From Candidatus Dormiibacterota bacterium (GTDB lineage Bacteria; Chloroflexota; Dormibacteria; Aeolococcales; Aeolococcaceae), in assembly GCA_003153215.1 (NCBI GenBank), contig PLXL01000279.1:1-14999 (forward strand): a stretch of DNA of 14,999 nucleotides. The letters are read 5' to 3'. Shown here one piece after another: positions 7,565-14,801 of this stretch. The notes beneath the pieces are model-generated. The model ran no database searches. It saw only the letters and a program-made list of their open reading frames with translations, and was not told the origin of the DNA. The first letter of the stretch is position 1, and each line of letters starts with the position of its first letter. A program made the translations under genes and the position numbers.

Positions 7565-9084
7565 TCGGAGAGGTGGGAGGGGCGGCTTCCCCGTTGCCGG
7601 CCGGAGCGGCACTGAAGGCGCGCGCCGCGCGTGGCGCCATGGCCCTGCTGATCCGCTCCGGTGCCAGCGGGCTGGCGGCGGCGGCCGGCGGCATCGTCCT
7701 CGCCCGGATCCTCACCCCGAGCGAATTCGGCATCTACGCGATCACCGCATTCTGCGCCACGTTCCTCAGCCTGTTCGCCGATGTCGGCCTCGGGGGCGCG
7801 ATCATCCAGAAGCGAGAGCAGCCGTCGCAGGCCGATCTGCGCACCGTCTTCACTATCCAGCTGGTCCTCGCCAGCCTGCTGGTCGTGGGCGGTTTCATCG
7901 CGGCCGGTCCGATTGCCGCCGCCTACCATCTCTCGGCGGCGGCCGCCTGGCTGATGCGCGCCCTGGTCGCCACCCTGCTGATCAGCGTCATGCGCACCGT
8001 CCCCGCGGTCCTGCTGGAGCGCGAGCTGCGCTACGGTCGCCTGGGCACGGTGGACGCCGTCCAGGCGGTGGCCTTCCAGGTGACCGCGGTGGTGGCCGCC
8101 CTGCTCGGGTCCGGGGTCTGGAGCTTCGCCTGGGCGACGGTCATCAGCAGCGCGGCCGGAGTCGTCCTCGCCTACTGCCTCTCCCCGTGGCGGCCCGGAC
8201 TGGGGTTCGACCGCGGCGCCGCCCGGCGCCTGCTCTCCTTCGGCATCGCCTACCAGACCCAGTCCATCCTCAGCTTCGTCAAGGACGCCATGACGCCGAC
8301 CATGGTCGCGGTCCTGGCCGGAGCCGCCGCCGTCGGCTACATCAACTGGGCCTTCGCGGTCGCCTCCGTCCCCCTGCTGGTGACCGGGTCGCTGTGGCAG
8401 GTGACCTTTCCCGCCTTCGCGCGGGCGGCTCAGGATCCACTGCTCCTGGGGCGCATGGTGGAGCGCGCGGTCCACCTCGGCGCCATCGTCATGCTGCCGA
8501 TATCCTTCTCCATCATGGCCCTCGCGCCCCAGATCGTCGACTACGTCTTCGGGACCAAGTGGGAGCCCGCTCTGCCCTCCGTCTACCTCTTCTCGGTGTC
8601 CTTCCTGACCGGGCCGATGGTGGGCTCCACCTTCTTCAACCTCTTCTACGCGACCGGGCACCCCCGCTACAGCCTCTACTTCACCATCCTCTACGGCGTG
8701 CTCGACTGGGGCATCGGGGTCCCGCTGGTCGTCTGGCTCGGCTTCAACGGCATCGCGATCCGGACCGCGATCGTGGCCTACGTCACCCTCCCGCCCCTGC
8801 TCATCGTCGCGGAGCGGCTGGTCGCCATCCAGCCGCTGCGGCAGCTGGTGCGTCCCGGGCTGGTGGCGGCGCTGGCCGCCATCGCTGAGTGGGGCATGGT
8901 CAACGTGCTCCCCGCCGGTCTCGCCTCTCTGGCGGCGGCGGCCGCGGTGGGGGTCGCCTGCTACGTGCTGGTCATCGCCGTCGCCGACCGGACCCTGATC
9001 AGGTCGGTGCTCACCGCGGTGCTGCCGGGGCGGCTGGCCCGACCGCTGCGCTGGTATCTCGCGGGAGCGGCCCCCACGTCATGA
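7561..9084 (+). CDS. Wzx-like oligosaccharide flippase (MVF/MOP family)
   Basis: A 507-residue integral membrane protein with about 12-14 helices over its whole length, the usual size of polysaccharide flippases (PF13440/PF01943). The N-terminal signature LARILTPSEFGIYA (47-60) followed by DVGLGGAIIQ (74-83) is typical. It would turn the undecaprenyl-pyrophosphate-linked oligosaccharide made by the neighbouring glycosyltransferases from the cytoplasmic to the outer face of the membrane. GTG start at 7561 overlaps the previous stop, with GAGGAGG eight bases upstream. It overlaps the next gene by 4 bp. A flippase plus an initiating transferase points to Wzx-type rather than ABC-transporter export. 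The repeat unit carried is unknown. Confidence 0.93.
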   Translation: MIGEVGGAASPLPAGAALKARAARGAMALLIRSGASGLAAAAGGIVLARILTPSEFGIYAITAFCATFLSLFADVGLGGAIIQKREQPSQADLRTVFTIQLVLASLLVVGGFIAAGPIAAAYHLSAAAAWLMRALVATLLISVMRTVPAVLLERELRYGRLGTVDAVQAVAFQVTAVVAALLGSGVWSFAWATVISSAAGVVLAYCLSPWRPGLGFDRGAARRLLSFGIAYQTQSILSFVKDAMTPTMVAVLAGAAAVGYINWAFAVASVPLLVTGSLWQVTFPAFARAAQDPLLLGRMVERAVHLGAIVMLPISFSIMALAPQIVDYVFGTKWEPALPSVYLFSVSFLTGPMVGSTFFNLFYATGHPRYSLYFTILYGVLDWGIGVPLVVWLGFNGIAIRTAIVAYVTLPPLLIVAERLVAIQPLRQLVRPGLVAALAAIAEWGMVNVLPAGLASLAAAAAVGVACYVLVIAVADRTLIRSVLTAVLPGRLARPLRWYLAGAAPTS

Positions 9085-10001
9085 ACGGACCGAGCGGCAT
9101 CAGCGCCGTGATCATCAGCTGTGAGGACGGTGAGGTCATCGAGGCCTGCCTGGCCAGCGTGGTGGGCTGGGTCGACGAGATCGTTGTGGTGGACATGGGG
9201 AGCAGGGACGAGACGCGGAGCATCGCGGCCCGGTATGGAGCGCGCATCTTCGACCACGAGCGATTGCCCTTTGCCGATCCGGCCCGCAACTTCGCCATGT
9301 CGAAGGCAACGCGGCCGTGGGTTCTGATGCTCGACCCCGACGAGCGCGTCCTGCCGCCCCTGGCCGCACGGTTGCGGGAGCTGGTCATCCAGGACGCCTG
9401 GGACGTGGTCGACATTCCACGAATCCAGGTGGCCTTCGGGCGAGCGCTCACCGCCCCTGGCTCGCAGGACGGCCCGCATCCGCGACTGTTCCGGCGCATC
9501 CACGCGACCTGGCCTTCTGAGGTCCACGCGCGCCCGGCGTTCGACGGGCTGCGCCGGCTCGACGTCTCGGCGGAGCCCGGATGGCGCCAGAGGGAGCTGG
9601 CCATCGTTCACGACACCTGGCGTTCGCCGCACCAGGTCTTCGACAAGTTTGCCCGCTACATCGCCAAGGACGCCGAGCGTCGCCTGGCGCGCGGCGAGAC
9701 CTTCACCTCCTTGGGTCTCGTGAAGGCTGTGGCCGGCGAGTTCGCCGTGCGGTTCCTCCACGGCCGATCGTACGAGGATGGGATGGCCGGGCTCCTGCAC
9801 ACGTCGCTGTTTGCGGCGATGGAGCTCGGGGTCCACGCCGAGATGTGGCATCAGCAGGGCCACCCGCCCCGCGCGGACGCCGTGGTGATCAGGTGGGGCC
9901 GCGGCCTCGCGCCGCTCCGGTATCTGATCAACGCGCTGTGGCAGGGCCGCCGCATGGTTCGACGGGCGCGACGCCGGGTGCCCGGTCGGAGAAGCGACTG
10001 A
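9081..10001 (+). CDS. GT2 family glycosyltransferase (WaaE/LgtF-like)
   Basis: A 306-residue cytoplasmic GT-A enzyme. The start of the fold shows ISAVIISCEDGEVIEACLAS (7-26) and EIVVVDMGSRDET (33-45). ARNFAMSKATRPWVLMLDPDE (68-88) contains the metal/nucleotide-binding DxD equivalent D85-P-D87. The C-terminal half has KFARYIAKDAERR and a basic amphipathic end (RRMVRRARRRVPGRR), suitable for membrane-surface contact. This is the layout of WaaE/LgtF-type beta-glycosyltransferases, which add hexoses to lipid-linked acceptors; the sugar is not known. The ATG at 9081 overlaps the flippase stop by 4 bp and gives a normal N-terminus. A longer in-frame start at 8889 would add 64 Gly/Arg-rich residues that are an out-of-frame reading of the flippase gene, so I rejected it. 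The stop lies one base before the next start. Confidence 0.9.
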   Translation: MNGPSGISAVIISCEDGEVIEACLASVVGWVDEIVVVDMGSRDETRSIAARYGARIFDHERLPFADPARNFAMSKATRPWVLMLDPDERVLPPLAARLRELVIQDAWDVVDIPRIQVAFGRALTAPGSQDGPHPRLFRRIHATWPSEVHARPAFDGLRRLDVSAEPGWRQRELAIVHDTWRSPHQVFDKFARYIAKDAERRLARGETFTSLGLVKAVAGEFAVRFLHGRSYEDGMAGLLHTSLFAAMELGVHAEMWHQQGHPPRADAVVIRWGRGLAPLRYLINALWQGRRMVRRARRRVPGRRSD

Positions 10002-10002
10002 C

Positions 10003-12171
10003 GTGGACCAGGGCGGGGTGCGACGGCCGAGGCGGTCCGTGCTCGAGGCGCTGCGCGCTCATTACCACGAGCATCGCTTCGGATGGCGGCTGCTCGGCGC
10101 CGGGCGAGCCGTGCGCTCACGCTCTCGGGAAGCGCTGCACAGCAGGAGTATTCGGGCAGGGGACCAGAGGGTCCTCTCCCAGGTCACGGCCCGAGCCAGC
10201 TCGATCGACCAGGCATTCCCCGAGGTCGCGTCCCCCGAGGTGTCGGTGATCATCCCGGTCTTCAATCAGTGGGAGCTGACCCGCGCCTGCCTGACGTCGA
10301 TCGCTGCCTCGGCTCCTCTGGAGCGACTTGAGCTGATCCTGGTCGACGATGCGTCGACGGACGAGACACCGCGCGAACTGGCGCGGGTTGCCAACCTGCA
10401 CGTGGTCCGCAACACCCTCAACACCGGCTTCACCCGAGCCGTGAACCGCGGTGCCGCGGTCGCCCGCGGCCGATACCTTCTCTTCCTCAACAACGACACG
10501 CGTGTGCTGCCCGGGTGGCTGGAGGCCCTGGTCGAGGCGGTCAGCCAGCCGGACATCGCCGCCGCGGGGAGCAAGCTGCTGTTCCCATCCGGATTGCTGC
10601 AGGAGGCGGGGGGCATCATCTGGAGCGACGCCAGTGGGTGGAACGTGGGTCGCGGTCGTAACCCGCGACGTCCCGAGTACAACTACCGGCGCGATGTCGA
10701 CTACTGCTCCGCGGCATCGCTGATCGTCCGCCGCGAGGCTTTCACCCAGGCCGGGGGGTTCGACGAGCGCTACGCTCCCGCCTACTACGAGGACGCCGAT
10801 CTCTGCTTCACGCTGCGCGCCGCAGGTCAGAGGGTGGTGTACGAACCGTCGTCGGTGGTGGTCCATGTCGAGGGCGCCACTCACGGCACGGAGCTGCGGC
10901 GTCCGGCGACGGGAGCTCACGGCAAGGCGAGCCAGCACCGCAACCGCGGCGTCTTCGCCGCCAAATGGGCCGACGAGCTCATTCGCCGCTTGCCCCCACC
11001 GGCGCGCGTGACGGTCCGTGCCGAGCTGTCAGGGGGCCGGCCCGACCCCCGGCCCCGTGTGCTGGTCTGCGACGTGAAGGTTCCCACTCCGGATCGGGAC
11101 GCCGGCAGCGAGCGCATGTCCTGGATCCTTCGTCTGCTGGTGCCGATGAGCGCTCATCTGACCCTCGTGCCCCTCGACCGGGACGAGCGCGAGCCGTATG
11201 CCACCGCGCTGCGCCGCGAGGGCGTCGAGGTCAGCGTCGGAGGTCTCCGGTCGTTTGGCGGATTCGCCCGCCGGCGACCGGGTTTCTACGATCTCGTGGT
11301 GCTGAGTCGCCCCGACGTGGCCTTCGCGTATCTGGGAACGGTGCGTCGCAACTTTCCCGGCGCCGAGGTGGTCTTCGACACGGTAGATCTCTACTTCGTC
11401 CGCGAGGAGCGGAGGCGGGCCGTCTTCAGAGTGCCAGGGCGTCGATCGACTAGGGCCCAACAGCTGGAGCTGGGGCTCGTGCGTCGCTGCGACCTCATCG
11501 CCACGGTGACGGAGACCGAGAAGGAGACCCTGCAGCGCCTGGTGCCGGGCAGCCGCATCGTCGTGCTGCCCACGGTCCACGAGCGACGCCGCGACCAGCC
11601 GCCCGGCTTCGAGGGTCGATCAGGCCTGCTGTTCATCGGGAACTTCCGACACGAGCCCAACGCGGACGCCGTGGCGTTCCTTCTCGACGAGATCCTTCCT
11701 CTGGTGCGGGCGCGGATCGACGTCTCGCTCGTGGTCATCGGCGGCTCTGTCCCGGCCGGACTGACCCGCCGGCACGACGCCGGCGTCCGCTTCGCCGGCC
11801 ACGTGGCCGACGTGGTCCCGCTCTTCGACGCAGCCCGCGTGTTCGTCTCGCCGCTGCGGTTCGGGGCCGGCATGAAGGGCAAGAATGGCCAGGCGATGGC
11901 GCTCGGGCTGCCCTTGGTGACCACCTCCATCGGAGCCGAGGGGATGGATCTCGTCGACGGGGTCCACGCTCTGGTTCGCGACGATGCGGCGGCCTTCGCC
12001 GACGCAGTGGTGCGCCTGCACGAGGATCCCAGCCTTTGGGCGACGGTGGCCGCCAACGCTCGGCGCGCCGCCGACGAGCGTTGGTCGCCGGAGGCGATGC
12101 GCGCGCGGCTCGACGAGCTCCTGACCACGAATACGCGTCTGCCTGGACGAGGATCGCACCCGGTGCCGTGA
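10003..12171 (+). CDS. Bifunctional GT2-GT4 fusion glycosyltransferase
   Basis: A 722-residue two-enzyme protein. Residues about 78-325 are a GT2 domain: EVSVIIPVFNQWEL (79-92), DDASTDET (115-122), NTGFTRAVNRG (140-150), LNNDTRVLPGWLEAL (162-176; NND in the DxD place), and GGFDERYAPAYYEDADLC (251-268). A linker strand, VLVCDVKVPTPDRDAGSERM (353-372), begins the second part. Residues 545-700 form a GT4 donor domain: FIGNFRHEPNADAV (544-557), VSPLRFGAGMKGKNGQAMA (615-633) and SIGAEGM (642-648). Such fusions are known in polysaccharide clusters and suggest two sequential sugar additions by one protein. The usual GT4 Glu is Gln630, a variant common in this subfamily. GTG start at 10003, one base after the previous stop, with GGAGAAG eight bases upstream. 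Last gene of the coupled set, convergent with the next gene 44 bp away. Confidence 0.92.
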   Translation: MDQGGVRRPRRSVLEALRAHYHEHRFGWRLLGAGRAVRSRSREALHSRSIRAGDQRVLSQVTARASSIDQAFPEVASPEVSVIIPVFNQWELTRACLTSIAASAPLERLELILVDDASTDETPRELARVANLHVVRNTLNTGFTRAVNRGAAVARGRYLLFLNNDTRVLPGWLEALVEAVSQPDIAAAGSKLLFPSGLLQEAGGIIWSDASGWNVGRGRNPRRPEYNYRRDVDYCSAASLIVRREAFTQAGGFDERYAPAYYEDADLCFTLRAAGQRVVYEPSSVVVHVEGATHGTELRRPATGAHGKASQHRNRGVFAAKWADELIRRLPPPARVTVRAELSGGRPDPRPRVLVCDVKVPTPDRDAGSERMSWILRLLVPMSAHLTLVPLDRDEREPYATALRREGVEVSVGGLRSFGGFARRRPGFYDLVVLSRPDVAFAYLGTVRRNFPGAEVVFDTVDLYFVREERRRAVFRVPGRRSTRAQQLELGLVRRCDLIATVTETEKETLQRLVPGSRIVVLPTVHERRRDQPPGFEGRSGLLFIGNFRHEPNADAVAFLLDEILPLVRARIDVSLVVIGGSVPAGLTRRHDAGVRFAGHVADVVPLFDAARVFVSPLRFGAGMKGKNGQAMALGLPLVTTSIGAEGMDLVDGVHALVRDDAAAFADAVVRLHEDPSLWATVAANARRAADERWSPEAMRARLDELLTTNTRLPGRGSHPVP

Positions 12172-12215
12172 GCTGCGCGACAGTGCCCAAAGCCAAGTGA
12201 CCGCAAGTGGCCTGA

Positions 12216-13424
12216 TCATCTGACCGAGGGTGGACCTATGGCGTCAACTTCTTGGGATTGGAATCCCCCTGGGTTGAGACGCGGTTGGAGAATCGGCCTT
12301 TGGAGCCAATACCCTGAGTGCACCGCTTGAGTGAAGGCGAAGGCGACGACGGCGATCAGCCCCAGCACCGAGGCTCCCAAAGCGACAGCGCCCGAAAGCA
12401 CGACTGCGGCGCCGACCCCAGCACGAAGCCGCCCGCGACTGGCGAGCGCGAGCGCCGGCACCGCCAGCAGGTAGTCGTGGGGCACACTATGCGGCGCGAG
12501 CAGCAGCGAGAGCGCGACCGCGGCGGCGATTGCGAGGGCAGGCTCGACGCCAATCGGCCGGCGCCAGCGGAAGATGGCCAGCACCGAGAGCGCGCCTCCG
12601 GCCGCCGTCGCCAAGAACCCCGCCTCACTCCCCAGGTAGGTGGCGACGATGGCTGGCAGGCCGACCGTCCCGGTCAATTCAGAGCTGCTCGTCTGGACCA
12701 CGGCCGCCGGCCACTCCGCCCAGTGCGAGCCGAGGATCGCGAGTGTGCTCCCCACGAACGCCAGCGCACCGAGGCCCACCCCGCGGAGAAGGCGCCAGCG
12801 GCGCATGGCGATGAGCACGACGGGCACCAGCCAGACGGCTTGAACCTTGATCGCGAGGACGGAGAGCAGGAGCCCGGCCAGGACAGGGCGTCGCTCCAGC
12901 AGCACCAGCGCGCCAGTCAGGGCCAGGAACAGAAGCGCATCCCACTGGCCCCAGGCGAAACCCAACGCCGCCGGAAGCGAGAGGACCCCCAGCATTGTGA
13001 CCCATGGCGGGCAGTCGCAGCGCGAGACAAGGAGCCAGCCACCCAGGCCTAGCGCTGCCAGCGAGACGACCTGGAAGAGGCTGAAGCCCACGACAGGCGG
13101 CAGCTCAGCGAGCGGCATCAGGACGACCGCAGCCGCCGGCGGATTCATGAATTCGAAGAACTTGGGGGACGGTGTGCTCAGGTAGACGCTCTCCGCGTGG
13201 AATAGCGGCGCCGCACAGTAGAGGCAGCGCGAGCCCGCCGCCAGCAGCCGCGCGGCCGCGGCGGGGGCAACGAAGTCGAGCGGCCTGCCGGCTCGCACCG
13301 TCAGAACGCCCAATACCGATTGAGCTACCACGTTACCCGCCAGGAGGCTGCCCACGAGGAGCAGCACCCGGCGAGCCAACGGGCGCGCCTTGGTCCACGG
13401 AAGACTGGGGTTCGGATCGATCAT
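12216..13424 (-). CDS. Second GT87-like (DUF2029) membrane glycosyltransferase
   Basis: A 402-residue polytopic protein of about ten helices. It repeats the GT87 landmarks of the gene at 502-1788: an early Asp in LDFVAPAAAARLLAAG (D50), FMNPPAAAVV (92-101), AWGQWDALLFL (157-167), and a late APHSVPHDYLLAVPALAL segment. It would use a polyprenyl-phosphate sugar on the outer face of the membrane. A small cysteine pair (CLYC, 67-70) lies in the first external loop, and a further pair (CDC, 136-138) lies later in a loop. The frame continues to 13577, but the extra 51 residues look non-coding. I chose the ATG at 13424, preceded by GGTGGCGG; an ATG at 13463 is possible. Transcribed convergently to the polysaccharide operon. 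Divergence from the first GT87 protein outside the motifs argues against a recent duplication. Confidence 0.82.
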   Translation of the reverse strand: MIDPNPSLPWTKARPLARRVLLLVGSLLAGNVVAQSVLGVLTVRAGRPLDFVAPAAAARLLAAGSRCLYCAAPLFHAESVYLSTPSPKFFEFMNPPAAAVVLMPLAELPPVVGFSLFQVVSLAALGLGGWLLVSRCDCPPWVTMLGVLSLPAALGFAWGQWDALLFLALTGALVLLERRPVLAGLLLSVLAIKVQAVWLVPVVLIAMRRWRLLRGVGLGALAFVGSTLAILGSHWAEWPAAVVQTSSSELTGTVGLPAIVATYLGSEAGFLATAAGGALSVLAIFRWRRPIGVEPALAIAAAVALSLLLAPHSVPHDYLLAVPALALASRGRLRAGVGAAVVLSGAVALGASVLGLIAVVAFAFTQAVHSGYWLQRPILQPRLNPGGFQSQEVDAIGPPSVR

Positions 13425-13847
13425 GCCGCCACCGACACCGATGAACAGGAGCGGCCGTCGCATGAGGAGCCCCAGCCGCAAGGCGAGGCTGACGGGATGC
13501 TGGAGAATGGGGCCGGAGGCACCTCGCGTGATGATGGTCGACGCGCTGGACTCCCGCAACCCGTGCAGGTGCCCCACCGTGTGCGGCTGATCACTCGGTT
13601 AGCGAGTCGCGTGTGCATCTCACATAGATCCAGGCCAGTCGGCGACCAGGCGCAGCACGAGGGCTGGCCGGGTGGCCGGCGTTGAGCGGTGGGCAGCACG
13701 GAGCCGGACCGGTTTCTGGAACATGACAAGCTCAGCCCTTCTGACCCCTTTCGCAGCCCCATCATGGCCACCCCCGGCGTTCTTCACGACCCCGTTGCGA
13801 GGTCGCGATCAGTTCACGGCGGGGTCGCGACTGGTGCGCGGGGTCGC
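13425..13847. other. Intergenic region without a convincing protein gene
   Basis: Between the second GT87 gene and the tRNA remnant I see no frame with protein-like composition. The open frame crossing it on the plus strand is Ser/Arg/Pro-rich and runs antisense through the hydrolase gene. Contents: the weak hairpin at 13593-13607 (ACTCG arms around GTTAG), a stronger hairpin at 13663-13680 and the TCGCGACCCC-type repeats from 13799. The promoter of the GT87 gene should lie here, but no convincing -35/-10 pair stands out. Confidence 0.6.
13663..13680 (-). terminator. Hairpin, possible terminator downstream of the hydrolase gene
   Basis: GCTGGCC and GGCCGGC form a seven-base-pair stem (one G-U pair) around the loop GGGT. 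There is no T-tract on either side, so it is not a textbook intrinsic terminator. Its position, about 210 bp past the hydrolase stop and before the GT87 gene on the same strand, would suit transcription termination. Confidence 0.25.
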
Positions 13848-13849
13848 GA
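13799..13849. repeat. Three copies of a GGGGTCGCGA decamer
   Basis: The plus strand reads GAGGTCGCGA (13799-13808), GGGGTCGCGA (13821-13830) and GGGGTCGCGA (13840-13849). The first copy differs by one base, and starts are 22 and 19 bp apart. Each copy contains the palindrome TCGCGA. An inverted CGACCCC also occurs at 13788-13794. The last copy abuts the 3' end of the tRNA-Gly remnant. Short ordered repeats beside a tRNA-derived core recall arm-type recombinase sites, but a protein-binding array or chance in G+C-rich DNA is also possible. Confidence 0.45.
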
Positions 13850-13886
13850 GAGCGGGAGACGGGGGTCGAACCCGCGACATCCAGCT
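13848..13886 (-). pseudogene. tRNA-Gly 3'-end remnant (possible attachment-site scar)
   Basis: Read on the minus strand from 13886, the sequence AGCTGGATGTCGCGGGTTCG, then AACCCCCGTCTCCCGCTCTC minus its overlap, follows the 3' half of bacterial tRNA-Gly: end of the anticodon arm, ATGTC variable loop, GCGGG T-stem, TTCGAAC T-loop, and the acceptor strand CTCCCGC (13852-13858) with discriminator T. Compared with the usual Gly sequence there is one extra C in the T-arm, and the end reads TC instead of CCA. The 5' acceptor strand (GCGGGAG) and an intact anticodon arm are absent; upstream sequence is the hydrolase C-terminus, whose stop is 3 bp away. It therefore cannot be a working tRNA. A 3'-only tRNA piece is what site-specific integration or its imprecise loss leaves behind. 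Identity as Gly is from recall of the family sequence. Confidence 0.55.
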
Positions 13887-13889
13887 AAG

Positions 13890-14765
13890 TCATGCTCTCC
13901 GGCCGCTGCTGAGCCGCTCGATAAAGTCCGCCATCGCCTTGGCCACCTCGGCGGGTCGCTGCACCGGGAGGTCGTGGCCCCCGTCCACCCACGCCATCTG
14001 CGCGCGCGAGCCGAGCACGTCCTGGGCGCGTTGCAGCCCCCGAGCCTTCTCGTCCCTGGGCCAGGGGCCGGAGAGCGCCGGCACGAAGAGCACCGGGCAC
14101 TCGATCCTGGCCATCAGCTCAAAGGAGTCCAGCTCGTACAGGTGGCGGGCGATCTCCATGTGCTGTGTCATCGGCAGCCGGGGCCGCACCGTCCCGTCCC
14201 CCACCGCCTCGAAGTTGCCGAGCAGGATCTCCGCCGCCGCGGCATCCCCGCCGTCTGCGAGCGGCCCCCCCTTGGCCCACTCACGCACCGCGTCCTCGGT
14301 GATCCCGGAGATTCGGGGCGGCCGGAGGCGCTCCTCGGCCTCGGCCCAGGTCGGGAAGTGCTCCCGCATCGAGCCGGCGCCGCCGTCGACGCAGATGCAG
14401 CCCGCCGTGCGCTCCGGGAGGGCGGCCGCGAACCAGAGGGCGACCGACGCCCCCCAGCTGTGGCCGGCCACGATCACCCGCTCCAGGCCCGCCGCATCGC
14501 ACAGCCCGCGCAGGTCCTCGACCACCTCGGCGAAGGAGTACCCCGTCTCGGGCCGGTCCGAGCGGCCGTGGCCGCGCAGGTCGGGGGCGAGCACCCGCCA
14601 CCGAGGGCTGAGCCGGGCCGCCACCAGGTCCCACCAGCGGGCGTTGCTCGCCAGCCCGTGGAGGGCCAGGATCGGCGGGCTGCCACCCGGGTGTTCGCGC
14701 ACCGAAAGGTGCTGCGTGCCGCAGTCGACCAGGTACTCGCGCACGTTGGCCATTCTGGCATCCAC
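13890..14765 (-). CDS. Alpha/beta hydrolase (esterase/epoxide-hydrolase-like)
   Basis: A 291-residue cytoplasmic protein with the full alpha/beta-hydrolase layout: oxyanion-hole HGLASNARWW (36-45), PDLRGHGRSDRP (61-72), nucleophile elbow GHSWGAS with Ser103, and a cap region about 130-220. CPVLFVPALSGPWPRDE (223-239) lies where the acid residue sits (D238 the likely candidate), and the catalytic His264 is in DGGHDLPVQRPAEV. No signal peptide is visible. Substrate cannot be inferred; family members act as esterases, lactonases, haloperoxidases or C-C hydrolases. The start may be the ATG at 14765 or the ATG at 14753, which gives MANVREYLVD; neither has a strong Shine-Dalgarno. It lies 36 bp downstream of the partial gene at the right edge, probably in the same transcript. 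There is no evident functional link to the polysaccharide genes. Its last codons sit against the tRNA-Gly remnant, but the C-terminus looks normal. Confidence 0.9.
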   Translation of the reverse strand: MDARMANVREYLVDCGTQHLSVREHPGGSPPILALHGLASNARWWDLVAARLSPRWRVLAPDLRGHGRSDRPETGYSFAEVVEDLRGLCDAAGLERVIVAGHSWGASVALWFAAALPERTAGCICVDGGAGSMREHFPTWAEAEERLRPPRISGITEDAVREWAKGGPLADGGDAAAAEILLGNFEAVGDGTVRPRLPMTQHMEIARHLYELDSFELMARIECPVLFVPALSGPWPRDEKARGLQRAQDVLGSRAQMAWVDGGHDLPVQRPAEVAKAMADFIERLSSGRRA

Positions 14766-14801
14766 GCGCTTTTCGAGGCCGACCGGGAGTGCCCGAGGCG
14801 G

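Noticed and set aside
6260..8661. Minus-strand open frames of 419-450 codons opposite the GT4 and flippase genes
   Set aside because: Shadow frames with Arg/Gly/Asp-rich composition.
7341..8888. Plus-strand 515-codon frame overlapping the flippase
   Set aside because: Arg/Pro/Gly-rich reading of the flippase in another frame; no domain signal.
12172..12215. Bidirectional terminator between the convergent genes
   Set aside because: No stem longer than four consistent pairs and no T-tract could be drawn in the 44 bp.
13612..13624. TGTG-CATCT-CACA inverted repeat upstream of the second GT87 gene as another CRP site
   Set aside because: The spacing is 5 rather than 8 bases between the TGTG and CACA cores, so it does not fit the CRP consensus.
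13848..13930. A full tRNA gene including a D-arm-like GCTC...GAGC stretch inside the hydrolase C-terminus
   Set aside because: The D-loop would be 13 nt, the anticodon arm about 5 nt short, and the 5' acceptor strand does not pair with the 3' strand.
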